From a virus: DNA of 64,000 bases. Within the stretch, counting starts at the first letter, position 1; each line of letters begins with the position of its first letter. The notes below the pieces were generated by a model. That model searched no databases. It was not told the DNA's origin and saw only the letters and a list, made by a program, of their open reading frames with translations. Below are positions 17,071 to 25,394 of this stretch, piece by piece. Made by a program: the position numbers and the translations under genes. The DNA lies in the IMG/VR virus record IMGVR_UViG_3300031951_000083, positions 1-64,000 of that record, one strand, 5' to 3'.

Positions 17071-19673
17071 TACTTAGTGGGTTTTTTAGCTTGCTGCTGC
17101 TTCCTGTTCTTAGCATTCAACTTTGCAATCTCCAAATCATTCTTCTGATTCTCTCTAGCCACTTTCAATTTTTCTCTTTCAATATCCAGCTTCTGTGAGT
17201 TCTGGATCATCTTAGAATTGATGTCAGCCATTCTGAGCTCATAATCTTTTGTGAGCTTCGTTTGCTCTGCAGCTATCTTATTGATTTCCAATACATCAGG
17301 AACACCAGATGCATCTGCATCAGGCAGACCTGCACCCATGGTTTTAGACTCAGCGTTGATGAGTGCAATCTCTTTCTTGTTGAGTCTATCCATTTCGTTC
17401 TGGTAGTTCTGGTTGGCCATCTCTTGCTCATGCTGTAATTGAGCCTGCTCAAGTTGAGCAGCAGCAATTTGCTGTTGTTGCTCAAGCTGCTGTTGCTGAA
17501 TCTGTTGTTGTTGATCTTGCTGCTGGAACTGTCTATCTCTCAAATCTTTGAACACTTTCTTCATCTCTCTCATAGACTTAGTGCTATACAGTTCAATCAC
17601 ATCGTACAAACTACCACCATTCTGCATCAACGGTTGTGCCAACTGACGTAACTCGTTGAACATCTGTGTATCCTCAGGACGATTTGTCAAGAATACTTTC
17701 AGGTCACGGAATTTTAGGTCTGAACCATTCACAGACACAAAAGCAGATTCTCCTTCTGATGTAATGTAGCTCAGGGTGGATTGTGGTTTCTTTGATTCTA
17801 CGTAGAGCGCAGCATCAATAATCGCTTGATAGAGTTGACCAAGTACATATTCGTGTGCAACAAATAGTGGTTCTGTCTGCGCATACGATTGTTGAACAGC
17901 CATGTTTGTACCTGTTGCAGACTCACTAGCCTGAACAGAGCCCAATCTCTGTCTTGTAATACCAATCAATTCCCAACATTCATTCTTCAATTGCTGGGCC
18001 AGCGTGTAACGAGATTGAATTTCCTGCGTACGTGTAAGGTCAATGTCTCTAAACTGGTTGAAGCTTGAAGGACTCTTCAAGTTTTCAGGACTGTCATCAA
18101 TAAACACAACACCACGATTACGTGCTTCCATTTCCCAAATATCCAATGCATCCTGCGCATCACCATCCTTAGGAACAGGAATGTGTCTAATGGATGTTAA
18201 ATACACCTTACCAACTTCCTTCTCTAACAGTTTGTACAACTGGTTCATACACACATTATACAGCACTTGGAAAGGTTTCATCAAGTCTACCAGACTCTTG
18301 GCTTCAGTGTTTTTCACTTCAAACGTAGTACCAATAATAGGACAGTAGTTCAGAAGCTTGTAAGGTTTCACGTGATAGATGTCTGGACCAATCTTAATAC
18401 CTTGGTACCATTCGTTAATCCAGCCCCATTCCAGCGACTGTTGTGTAGGAATAGTGCCTGACTTGTAGTTCTCATCAACCAGTACAGATTGCTCATTACC
18501 CAGTTCATCCAGATAGATGAGCTTACCGATCTTTCTCTTACTAATCCAATAAGCTCTCACCACTACATACTTGTAACCAAAAGAAGAAACATTGGATGTA
18601 AGGCCCAAGAAATCTTTGAGACCATCGTTATTCTCCTTCATTTCACTTTCGATAATCATACGAGTTTGAAGGACCAGTGGATCAAATGTGTCGTATTGCA
18701 CTGAGTCAATACCAGGACTAACGTTAGGGTTACCTAAATTTGATTCACGGACGTTAATAAGTCCATAGTCTTGGAGAGAACTTCTGAGATGGTCAATCTC
18801 TTCTTTGGTTAAATCAGGAATGCTCTCAATGATTTCTGAAAGCTCCATAACTTGCACTGTACCAGCGGCATAAGCACCCTGAGCTCTACCTGTAGGATCA
18901 CTGATCCACTTTCTATCAGGAGTTGTAAGAAACCAAGTGTTCTTAGGGTTAGCCACTTCGACATTAAAACCGAGCTTAGAGTTATCTTCATATATGTGAT
19001 AGAATTCTCTTGCTGAAATCAGCAGGTCTCTGAAGGCATCTTCAGATTTTTCCTTCAGATTGAACTCAGCTTTCTGACAGGTGAGAACATGGTTAGCCCA
19101 TTTCTCAGCCACTGATGTGTAACTGTCCAGACTTTCTTTCACTTGATCAAAACTCATCTGGTTCAGCTCTTCTTCATCAATTTCCACACCCTGCATAGCT
19201 GCTTTCTGCAAAATCTCTTGCTTTGCTTTACTAAGCACGTATTCCTGAAGAATCTCAGTTTTGAACTGTAACTCTTCAGCTTTACTATCATCATCAAACG
19301 CTTTCACTCTGAATGTATCAGGGCGCTTAGTGATTTCACCCACCAGATTGTTCACTGGTGTGGTCATGATGGAATACATCTTCACGTATGATGGAAGCTG
19401 TAAATCTGCCGTGAGGACATCTGTAAAGCTTCTCACCTCTGGTTCCTGATAGAAATCTTCCATCCTCAGGATACCTTTCATGAGATCGTAGTTCTTTACA
19501 AACGTATCACGATTCTTTACAAACTCAGCATAAGCCTTGTTTGCAAAGTAGTCCATGGTATTTTTCATCCAGCTCTCGTCCTGTTTTTCTTTTTCAGTTT
19601 TGAACTGGTCAGGAAATATGTTGAGATAGGCATACCTAATGGTAGCATCTTTCGTATATCTAATAATAGCCAT
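17070..19673 (-). CDS. portal protein
   Basis: The product is 867 aa, between large terminase and SPFH genes. The N-terminal 700 residues form a long portal-like body (SYVKMYSIMTTPVNNLVGEI near residue 94, later LGSVQASESATGTNMAVQQS near 580). The C-terminal 170 residues are a Gln-rich coiled coil (QQQDQQQQIQQQQLEQQQQI) followed by KIAAEQTKLTKDYELRMADI. The long Gln-rich coiled-coil tail is seen in portals of crAss-like and related phages. The start overlaps the terminase stop by one base. The call is based on size, order and these segments. Confidence 0.82.
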   Translation of the reverse strand: MAIIRYTKDATIRYAYLNIFPDQFKTEKEKQDESWMKNTMDYFANKAYAEFVKNRDTFVKNYDLMKGILRMEDFYQEPEVRSFTDVLTADLQLPSYVKMYSIMTTPVNNLVGEITKRPDTFRVKAFDDDSKAEELQFKTEILQEYVLSKAKQEILQKAAMQGVEIDEEELNQMSFDQVKESLDSYTSVAEKWANHVLTCQKAEFNLKEKSEDAFRDLLISAREFYHIYEDNSKLGFNVEVANPKNTWFLTTPDRKWISDPTGRAQGAYAAGTVQVMELSEIIESIPDLTKEEIDHLRSSLQDYGLINVRESNLGNPNVSPGIDSVQYDTFDPLVLQTRMIIESEMKENNDGLKDFLGLTSNVSSFGYKYVVVRAYWISKRKIGKLIYLDELGNEQSVLVDENYKSGTIPTQQSLEWGWINEWYQGIKIGPDIYHVKPYKLLNYCPIIGTTFEVKNTEAKSLVDLMKPFQVLYNVCMNQLYKLLEKEVGKVYLTSIRHIPVPKDGDAQDALDIWEMEARNRGVVFIDDSPENLKSPSSFNQFRDIDLTRTQEIQSRYTLAQQLKNECWELIGITRQRLGSVQASESATGTNMAVQQSYAQTEPLFVAHEYVLGQLYQAIIDAALYVESKKPQSTLSYITSEGESAFVSVNGSDLKFRDLKVFLTNRPEDTQMFNELRQLAQPLMQNGGSLYDVIELYSTKSMREMKKVFKDLRDRQFQQQDQQQQIQQQQLEQQQQIAAAQLEQAQLQHEQEMANQNYQNEMDRLNKKEIALINAESKTMGAGLPDADASGVPDVLEINKIAAEQTKLTKDYELRMADINSKMIQNSQKLDIEREKLKVARENQKNDLEIAKLNAKNRKQQQAKKPTK

Positions 19674-21703
19674 TATGAAAACAGTTTATTCGGTTTCCTT
19701 TTGTTAAATAATCCTCTTGACTCAGTGAAGAGTTGGTTGTTCTTGTTGGGTTTGAATATTGCAGCTATTCTTGGATCAGCACTACCATTGATTTTACCAT
19801 GGATGGGATCCATTTTCATAGCTTGAGCAATTGCAAGTTCTGCTGCCACAACACGGTCAAAGTTACCAGTCTCATTGTATTGGACGATTTCTTCCAACAG
19901 AACAGGATCAAATATCTTTGACACACCAGTTACTTCTTTGATGACATTTCCTTGCTCATCTTTCTCTATGTATATCACTTGCTCCATATACTTCTTCAAG
20001 CATGTGTGGAGAAAGTCCCTAATCTTTTCAGCTGAACGGTGCACACCATAATCACGTTTCACTGTAGTTCCTGGTACCACCTCTTTCAGCCATTCAGGTT
20101 GTTTCTCTAAATAATGAGCATCCCCCTTAGCTTTCATATACTCAATAAAGGAAATATCATCATTTTCACAGAGCGTTCGTGCATTATAATACTTAATAAG
20201 CAGTCTAGCTTGTTCTTCCCAAGTTTCCTTCTTATCAGGTCTTGCACAATACGAAGCTACGAACATATCTTGATATTTCTCACCAGTGATGTCGTGCATT
20301 CGTTTATAAATGTACACTGATCCTAAGGATGAACTGTAAGCAGCTTGTCCTTGTCTGTATGGATCGACTCCAGCCACATATAATCCATATGGAGGATTTT
20401 CCATGGGAAACTCATATATCACTACAGGAGCATCTTTGGAATCATCAGTTTTCAGGGGGAAGTTTGAGATGGGAAGTTTGTCTGTAAACTCGTGATTAAT
20501 CTTCTCTCCATCATGAAACAATATAACAGGCGTACCTGTTCTTCCCTGATTAAGGAGTCTTTGTTTCTGTCTCTTGGCACCTTCAATATCAAAGATGTTC
20601 TCACTTGCAGACAGAAAACATTCATCCACTGTGATGGGATAGTACATCACCTGTTTCAGGTAGAGTGTTCTATCAGGGTTTTTCTTAGCCGATTCTCTCT
20701 CTTGATAGATTTTTTCCAGAGCCTTGTCCTTGTCTGAAACATACATCTCAACCTTAGACAGTTCTGAAACATCATCAATCTTCATTCCTCTAACGTTGAC
20801 CAGGTAGTCAGCTAACGTAGTTTTGTATTTACAGTCTTGTCTATACAAGCCAGACAGAAATAAACCTGTTTTGCTACCATCTTCCTGTTCAAACCCTAGG
20901 AAGTTGTTTGCATCAGGATTATAGAAAAAGTTCTCAGCATCCTTTCCATTATCAAAAGATCCACCTGTACCAACAAGAATAGGAACAGCTCTCCAGCCAT
21001 TCTTACCCTTAAATGCAGGTTCGGCAGCTTTGAATGCAGCTGAAAAAGCATACTTACCAACCTCATCCATGATGAAAGACTTTGCGGTGGTACCTGCAGC
21101 AACTTCCGTGTTGTGACCATCCTTAGCGTTACGAATAATGATGTAACTCCAAATTCGATCATCTCCATCAGGGGTTTTATAACCAAGTCTCACCTGGTTG
21201 GACCTCCAGGTTTTGTCCAGTCTTGGAATGGCTAAGCCTTTCCACAACTTTCTCAAACCAAAGTCCACTTTATCCTTCAACAAGGACAAGTCATTATCAT
21301 TACCACAGACAATTACATTCTGTGTGTTTTCAAACATTGTGGCATTCATTCCAAAATAAGAAGCTTCCATTTCAGATTTACCACCCTGTCGTCCACCCAC
21401 TTCTATATATCCCTGTCTCTTAGTTTTTGCAGCTTCAAGTGCTTCTGCTCTAATCCATTCATTATCACGGAGTTCTGGAAGAAGTTCTCTACGAACATCG
21501 TTTCCATAATCATCCACATCATCAATTCTAATCCACCAGTGATTGAGATGCCAATATAACCATCCTGAAATGTACACACCGTTGATAGTGACACCACCCA
21601 AAATCTTCTCTTCTTCCCACTTTATTAATTGACGAAACTCTTCCGTACCAGGAGGTGGAAGAGTTTTCATATTTCTAAAGAACTCTGAAGATTTAATTTC
21701 CAT
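19673..21703 (-). CDS. terL: terminase large subunit
   Basis: The product is 676 aa. The ATPase Walker A is GGRQGGKS (103-110), Walker B is SFIMDE (209-214), followed by a coupling-type GTGGS (246-250). The RNase H-like nuclease half begins at YVAGVDPYRQG (catalytic Asp about 447) and has later acidic clusters (CENDDISFIEY, then DRVVAAELAIAQA). The enzyme packages DNA into the prohead through the portal. The segment GYIEVGGRQGGKSEMEAS is typical of crAss-like terminases. It shares a base with the portal gene and follows a small gene that could be a small-subunit candidate. Confidence 0.92.
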   Translation of the reverse strand: MEIKSSEFFRNMKTLPPPGTEEFRQLIKWEEEKILGGVTINGVYISGWLYWHLNHWWIRIDDVDDYGNDVRRELLPELRDNEWIRAEALEAAKTKRQGYIEVGGRQGGKSEMEASYFGMNATMFENTQNVIVCGNDNDLSLLKDKVDFGLRKLWKGLAIPRLDKTWRSNQVRLGYKTPDGDDRIWSYIIIRNAKDGHNTEVAAGTTAKSFIMDEVGKYAFSAAFKAAEPAFKGKNGWRAVPILVGTGGSFDNGKDAENFFYNPDANNFLGFEQEDGSKTGLFLSGLYRQDCKYKTTLADYLVNVRGMKIDDVSELSKVEMYVSDKDKALEKIYQERESAKKNPDRTLYLKQVMYYPITVDECFLSASENIFDIEGAKRQKQRLLNQGRTGTPVILFHDGEKINHEFTDKLPISNFPLKTDDSKDAPVVIYEFPMENPPYGLYVAGVDPYRQGQAAYSSSLGSVYIYKRMHDITGEKYQDMFVASYCARPDKKETWEEQARLLIKYYNARTLCENDDISFIEYMKAKGDAHYLEKQPEWLKEVVPGTTVKRDYGVHRSAEKIRDFLHTCLKKYMEQVIYIEKDEQGNVIKEVTGVSKIFDPVLLEEIVQYNETGNFDRVVAAELAIAQAMKMDPIHGKINGSADPRIAAIFKPNKNNQLFTESRGLFNKRKPNKLFS

Positions 21704-21704
21704 A

Positions 21705-22016
21705 TCACATCATTCTAGCAGGAACCTCGCCAGATCCTCTTGCTTCTTTCTTAGCTTCTTCTTTTTCACGAAGTTTTTCCACCACTTCTAGTAAGGCTAG
21801 GTAGTTTTTCATCGTTTCTTGAATGAACTTACCCTGTGCTTCAATAGACGCAATCACCATAGGCATCAATCCACCCTTGGCTGTAGGCTTCCATTCAATT
21901 CTGTCCGTCAGCTCATGCAAGGGATTTGCATCCACATAAGCCTTCCAGGACGCTAATTGCTGTTCAGCCCAGTCAAGCTCAGCATTTATGTATGTAGTTT
22001 TAGTAGTCTTCGCCAT
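21705..22016 (-). CDS. small protein before terL (possible small terminase or adaptor)
   Basis: The product is 103 aa and helical: YINAELDWAEQQLASWKAYV, DANPLHELTDRIEW, then a charged C-terminal coiled coil (EVVEKLREKEEAKKEARGSG). It ends 1 base before terL and overlaps the upstream gene by 17 bases. Position would suit a small terminase, but no helix-turn-helix is obvious, so I leave the function open. Similar short helical proteins precede terL in other Bacteroidota phages. Confidence 0.6.
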   Translation of the reverse strand: MAKTTKTTYINAELDWAEQQLASWKAYVDANPLHELTDRIEWKPTAKGGLMPMVIASIEAQGKFIQETMKNYLALLEVVEKLREKEEAKKEARGSGEVPARMM

Positions 22017-22272
22017 CTTCCTCTTTTAAAATGTTGCTTAGGTCCATGCCCTCTTTGATGATTTTCTTAATCTCCTCATCATCTGTATGAGGAATATCCA
22101 TTTCTAGCTGGGCCTTGTATTTTTCTAAAGCAAATAGCAGCTCTTTGTCTGTCAATCCCCATATATCACCATATCCATCGAGGGCTGTTGCTAAGTGCCT
22201 TCCCATATTGTAATTTGGATAGGCTGTGTGCAAATCTTGCAGAATCTGTATGACCTTATTGTAATTACTCAT
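22000..22272 (-). CDS. small acidic protein, unknown
   Basis: The product is 90 aa. It has the segment NYNMGRHLATALDGYGDIWG, which recurs in Bacteroidota phage proteins near terL, then a helical acidic tail (KYKAQLEMDIPHTDDEEIKK). It is in the pre-packaging operon, with 17-base overlap into the next gene. Function unknown. Confidence 0.6.
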   Translation of the reverse strand: MSNYNKVIQILQDLHTAYPNYNMGRHLATALDGYGDIWGLTDKELLFALEKYKAQLEMDIPHTDDEEIKKIIKEGMDLSNILKEEDGEDY

Positions 22273-22276
22273 TCCC

Positions 22277-22546
22277 CTAAATTAAATCCATGAATTTATC
22301 CTCATCTGACTGTTCTTTCTGACTGTCAGAAACATCTTCGTCATCCACTTCTTGTCCTGTAATCCTCATCAATTTTGCACCTTCGTGCTCAAAGTATTCT
22401 GGATTGATCACCACTCTAATGGTGTCCTGGTTTTCATTGGGAATCCCCACAATGTCCACATAATTGGCACCTCTATCCCAGGCAGCTGTCAGAATTTCTA
22501 TCAGCGCCCACACTGGGATTTTCTTTAATGTGATGTTATTTTCCAT
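22277..22546 (-). CDS. small protein, unknown
   Basis: The product is 89 aa. The first 60 residues form a mixed fold (WALIEILTAAWDRGANYVDI, RVVINPEYFEH) and the C terminus is acidic. It overlaps the zinc protein gene by 11 bases. Function not recognised. Confidence 0.55.
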   Translation of the reverse strand: MENNITLKKIPVWALIEILTAAWDRGANYVDIVGIPNENQDTIRVVINPEYFEHEGAKLMRITGQEVDDEDVSDSQKEQSDEDKFMDLI

Positions 22547-22826
22547 TTCCTTTTATTTCGTCTTCCTCATCTGGTGTCACCAAATGTAACCATTTATTCA
22601 ATGGACAAGCACAAGAAAGACATTTTGTTTTAGCTGAGAGCGTACATCCACAATTTGTACAATGATCGTCCACCCTCAAGGTTTTGTAATTCTCTTTATT
22701 CTTGGAGTGGTGTTCACAAGCCTCACAAATTGCTAGCCTCTCCTTGCTGGTTTTCTTGATCAGCTCCTTCAGTTCCTTCGGTGGAAGAAGATTGTTCCTC
22801 CAACCCTCGTAAATCTGAGAAATCAT
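22536..22826 (-). CDS. zinc-binding protein with paired CxxC motifs
   Basis: The product is 96 aa. The N terminus EGWRNNLLPPKELKELI is typical of a small phage family, followed by CEACEHHS, then CTNCGC, and CLSCACPLNKW, giving several Cys pairs for zinc. Its first 104 bases overlap the end of the IHF-like gene in another frame. The family-like N terminus supports the early start. It may bind nucleic acid or act as an adaptor. No direct evidence for a substrate. Confidence 0.68.
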   Translation of the reverse strand: MISQIYEGWRNNLLPPKELKELIKKTSKERLAICEACEHHSKNKENYKTLRVDDHCTNCGCTLSAKTKCLSCACPLNKWLHLVTPDEEDEIKGNGK

Positions 22827-23202
22827 ATAATCTTGGTTTTAAATCAACAATTGCGTCTGCTGCCAGTTTAAGCTTGAACTCTGCCATATACCTTCTGGCA
22901 CCTGTCAAATTTGGATCTTGCAGCTTCTTTTCAAACAGAGCTTTAATACTTTCCAGCTTTTCCAGCAACTTATGTGCCTTCTTCTCGTTGAAATAAAACT
23001 TTCCAAACCCACTGATTTCCAAGCTCTTACTTGTAGCCAGCGCTTCATTTGCACTTTGAAACTGGTGATTGACAACAGCCTCAATGGTCTTCTCACTCAC
23101 CATCATTTTGACAGCCATCTTCCTGATCAGGTAGTCCTTCACAGAAAGATTTATGGGCTTATCCGTGAACAAGTCTGAGCTCAAGCGTAATGTCATGTTC
23201 AA
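22723..23202 (-). CDS. IHF/HU-like DNA-binding protein
   Basis: The product is 159 aa. Residues about 20-75 look like an IHF/HU domain: KMMVSEKTIEAVVNHQFQSA then SLEISGFGKFYFNEKKAHK, where GFGxF is the hallmark of the beta-arm hinge. The C-terminal half is helical and ends in a Ser/Glu/Gln-rich tail, which coincides with the 104-base overlap with the next gene. IHF-like proteins are part of the conserved crAss-like gene set. It probably bends DNA during packaging or regulation. Two close ATG starts (23202 and 23196) are possible. Confidence 0.68.
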   Translation of the reverse strand: MNMTLRLSSDLFTDKPINLSVKDYLIRKMAVKMMVSEKTIEAVVNHQFQSANEALATSKSLEISGFGKFYFNEKKAHKLLEKLESIKALFEKKLQDPNLTGARRYMAEFKLKLAADAIVDLKPRLYDFSDLRGLEEQSSSTEGTEGADQENQQGEASNL

Positions 23203-23503
23203 AGTTTAACAGGATTTGTGGATTCACCTTTATCTTAGAAGCATCCTTCACCAACACTCCCATCCTCTTCAACTTAGAGATGAGATTGTTAATAGACGGA
23301 TTGGTGGTTTTGTACTTCTCACAGAAATCTTTCCGAATGTTGGCATATGAAATGTTTCCTCTAACAGCTGTATAAGCCACCAATTCAATCTCTCTCCTTG
23401 TTAGCTTCAAATCATTTACAGCAGACAATACAGTGTAATACCTCTCAGCTAAGAGATAGTTGTCCACTTCTGCCTTTTTCAATTTCTGTAATATAATCTT
23501 CAT
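23159..23503 (-). CDS. small putative winged-helix/HTH regulator
   Basis: The product is 114 aa. It begins MKIILQKLKKAEVDNYLL and contains LKLTRREIELVAYTAVRG, then NPSINNLISKLKRMGVLVKD, the look of a winged-helix domain with a recognition helix and wing. It is the first gene of the minus-strand arm and directly follows a near-perfect promoter, so it may regulate the arm or initiate packaging. The fold call is tentative. Confidence 0.55.
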   Translation of the reverse strand: MKIILQKLKKAEVDNYLLAERYYTVLSAVNDLKLTRREIELVAYTAVRGNISYANIRKDFCEKYKTTNPSINNLISKLKRMGVLVKDASKIKVNPQILLNFEHDITLELRLVHG

Positions 23504-23515
23504 ATGTAATTCCTA

Positions 23516-23546
23516 CAAAAATAGACCTTATTATAACACATTCAAA
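23516..23546 (-). promoter_or_regulatory. Bacteroidota-type promoter for the minus-strand arm
   Basis: On the minus strand TTTG (23543-23546), a 19-base spacer and TATTTTTG (23516-23523) match TTTG-N19-TAnnTTTG exactly. The ATG at 23503 lies about 13 bases after the -7 box, so the transcript would be nearly leaderless. Confidence 0.75.
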
Positions 23547-23726
23547 TACAATATTTTACCCAATTGCTATATTATGCACTTTTTCCATTCTATCAGGAGG
23601 AACAACAATCTGTTATCCATCCCCACCCAACCACCCCAAAGTTAAAGATCCTCCATAACACCATCCAAATATTTTTCCCATAACAATCCCCCAATAGTGA
23701 ACAACCTTATATAAAACACTCCCCTC

Positions 23727-23779
23727 TGTCAGGCTATTCCCTGACAAACCTCCCCCCTGTGTCAGGCTACACCCTGACA
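23727..23779. repeat. tandem pair of TGTCAGG hairpins
   Basis: TGTCAGG/CCTGACA hairpins at 23727-23746 and 23760-23779 are spaced by 33 bases and share the loop start CTA. They lie between the two divergent arms, next to a parS-like palindrome. They could be terminators, operators or part of an origin. Confidence 0.6.
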
Positions 23780-23793
23780 TTTCACGTGGAACA
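23778..23793 (-). promoter_or_regulatory. parS-like palindrome
   Basis: On the minus strand the 16-mer is TGTTCCACGTGAAATG. It matches the bacterial ParB-binding consensus TGTTNCACGTGNAACA at every position except the last two. It overlaps the last two bases of the second TGTCAGG hairpin. The match is visible in sequence; binding is inference. Confidence 0.4.
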
Positions 23794-23914
23794 TTTCCAT
23801 GGTAAAATCTTTTGTGTGAAAGGGGGAGGAGGGTACTTCCAACAGCAACCCCACGCATGATTTAGCGAGTTGGGGTAGCCTCCCCAATCATTAATCATTA
23901 AAATCAAAATCAAA

Positions 23915-24310
23915 ATGGCGTTAAATTACAAAAAGGTCGAGTACCAGGGGACTGGTGACTTCACATTCGAAGACATGGGAACAGTAGCTAGCAACTTCAA
24001 GGGTCATTCCTTGAGATTCACTAAGAAGAATCTCGCTAGTGACAAGCGTGTCACTCTGATTGCTAAGAAGGGTGATAAAGAATTCATCCTGCCTTGTAGT
24101 GAGCCACTTAGTAAGGTGATTCGCAAAGCTTTGGAAGGCGGCAAGAGTCAGCGTGATGTGTTAAGTGTCATTGCTAAGCTCAACGTGTTCCAGAGTGAAG
24201 ATGGTGAGCGCTACTTCGTGATGCAACCTGCTGGTGACCAACTTGAAGCATTTGCTGTTGACAGCCTTGCTAAGAGTGAAGAACTCAGCTGGGAAGATGT
24301 TGCGTTCTAA
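23915..24310 (+). CDS. first rightward gene, unknown 131-aa protein
   Basis: The product is 131 aa with a beta-rich N-terminal half (GTGDFTFEDMGTVASNFKG, SLRFTKKNLASDKRVTLIAK) and an acidic end (EELSWEDVAF). Codon use is richer in G and C than the neighbouring accessory genes and a very strong terminator follows, so it is probably a highly expressed single-gene unit. The function is not recognised. It could be an early host-takeover or nucleoid-type protein, but this is only a guess from position. Confidence 0.65.
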   Translation: MALNYKKVEYQGTGDFTFEDMGTVASNFKGHSLRFTKKNLASDKRVTLIAKKGDKEFILPCSEPLSKVIRKALEGGKSQRDVLSVIAKLNVFQSEDGERYFVMQPAGDQLEAFAVDSLAKSEELSWEDVAF

Positions 24311-24316
24311 GATTGT

Positions 24317-24348
24317 AAGAGAGCTCCTTCGGGGGCTCTCTTCTTCTT
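24317..24348 (+). terminator. strong intrinsic terminator with UUCG loop
   Basis: A 9-bp stem GAGAGCTCC/GGGGCTCTC (24319-24327 with 24332-24340) is capped by a TTCG tetraloop and followed by TTCTTCTT. Confidence 0.9.
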
Positions 24349-24399
24349 ATATATAGGGTGGGTCATAAGACATCAGGGTGGGTTATTGAAAAAGTAAAC

Positions 24400-24459
24400 A
24401 TTTTGTTTAACGTTAAATAACTTTTTACGGGGTTTTTTGATGTTGTCGTTAAACAAAAT
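24400..24459. promoter_or_regulatory. operator candidate: GTTTAACG half-sites
   Basis: ATTTTGTTTAACG (24400-24412) is repeated in inverse orientation as CGTTAAACAAAAT (24447-24459). The left copy also forms the perfect 12-base palindrome TTTAACGTTAAA (24406-24417). The stretch from 24311 to 24622 has no other gene; two GGGTGGGT repeats lie at about 24357 and 24376. Confidence 0.45.
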
Positions 24460-24622
24460 AATATACATGGAAAGCTCATTGTTATCAAATGTCATTGATA
24501 ATCAATTAGTTATGAGAAAATTTGTGTGAGAGTGAGAGTTGTGGTAGATACCATCATGGATATAAAAGGCTTTTGTAAGAGCCACAAACAAACAAGAAAT
24601 AACACGCAATAAATATAGCTTT

Positions 24623-24865
24623 ATGTACATCATCATTAACAAAACCAAGCAAACTAGGTATTTACATGAAGATAGTTTTCCTAGTGCTGTATTAGATGAA
24701 ATGTTAGACAATGGAGATAGAGTGATTGTTATTAGTCTATACACTAATTTATTTAAAGTTCCCTTTATGGAGGAATTGAATGGTGTTAGACAATGGTGTT
24801 GGGAGAATTTTCCCTTGGATAGAGAAACATTGTTAAACTATGGTATTAATTATAAGAACCTGTAA
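24623..24865 (+). CDS. small protein, unknown
   Basis: The product is 80 aa, beginning MYIIINKTKQTRYLHED and including WCWENFPLDRETLL near the end. It has about 160 bases of leader after the operator-like repeats and a terminator that overlaps its stop codon. Function not recognised. Confidence 0.6.
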   Translation: MYIIINKTKQTRYLHEDSFPSAVLDEMLDNGDRVIVISLYTNLFKVPFMEELNGVRQWCWENFPLDRETLLNYGINYKNL

Positions 24866-24880
24866 CAGGGTTCTTTTTTC
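24854..24880 (+). terminator. terminator overlapping the preceding stop codon
   Basis: AAGAACC (24854-24860) pairs with GGTTCTT (24869-24875) and runs into T6. Confidence 0.85.
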
Positions 24881-24936
24881 TTTTGTCCTTATTATCCCAA
24901 TCTATAAAATGGCTGTATACAGCCGCTAACAACGTT

Positions 24937-25131
24937 ATGGAAAGATATGCATTAGTGTTAACAAGCAGTGGTTTTGTTGTGACACTGTACGAAACATGGT
25001 TTGAGAATCAGTCTATGGGCTCTGTTGTAGACACAAGCTCTAACAGACAAGCTCTGGAGGATGAAGCTGATCAACGCAATTATGAGCGTGAGCAGCAATT
25101 GGAATTTGATTTATATGACTATAACTTCTAA
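24937..25131 (+). CDS. small protein, unknown
   Basis: The product is 64 aa from the ATG at 24937. An earlier non-ATG start at 24883 would sit in the terminator tail, so it is not used. The N terminus is hydrophobic (ALVLTSSGFVVTLYETW) and the C-terminal half acidic. A 14-base palindrome GGCTGTATACAGCC (24911-24924) lies just upstream. Function unknown. Confidence 0.5.
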   Translation: MERYALVLTSSGFVVTLYETWFENQSMGSVVDTSSNRQALEDEADQRNYEREQQLEFDLYDYNF

Positions 25132-25142
25132 ATCAATCAGTT

Positions 25143-25379
25143 ATGCAAACAATTCCAAAAATTGGACTGGTGAATGCTGTAGCTACACCACCAAGACCTG
25201 TAAATATGCTCACAATGATTATTAATGAGGAATTCCACATGTCTTCACGACACATGATGATATATATGTGCGTGTATACAATGGAAGAGCTCATTTATTC
25301 ACGTGCTGGGATAGCCAAAAGGCATCTCAAGGCATATGATGCTGCTCTTGAGGAATTACAAGAACAAAGAGCCCATTAA
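25143..25379 (+). CDS. small protein, unknown
   Basis: The product is 78 aa, with a central hydrophobic, Met-rich helix (MMIYMCVYTMEELIY) and a helical charged C terminus. It starts 11 bases after the previous stop, and its own stop lies inside a terminator. Function not recognised. Confidence 0.55.
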   Translation: MQTIPKIGLVNAVATPPRPVNMLTMIINEEFHMSSRHMMIYMCVYTMEELIYSRAGIAKRHLKAYDAALEELQEQRAH

Positions 25380-25392
25380 GGGCTCTTTTTGT
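25366..25392 (+). terminator. intrinsic terminator
   Basis: AAAGAGCCC (25366-25374) pairs with GGGCTCTTT (25380-25388), followed by T residues; it overlaps the end of the 78-aa gene. Confidence 0.9.
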
Positions 25393-25394
25393 TA

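Larger units (their letters stand above)
23504..23914. other. 410-base divergent intergenic region
   Basis: This gap separates the leftward virion arm from the rightward arm. It holds the minus promoter, tandem TGTCAGG hairpins, the parS-like site, C/G-rich tracts, and a last hairpin TTGGGG/CCCCAA (23870-23887) about 27 bases before the first rightward ATG. The layout suits a control region or origin. Confidence 0.6.

Noticed and set aside
21705-22016. Firm call as small terminase
   Set aside because: Only position supports it; no DNA-binding fold is visible.
24909-24929. Six-codon minigene before the 64-aa gene
   Set aside because: It lies inside the GGCTGTATACAGCC palindrome and is too short to support as a gene.
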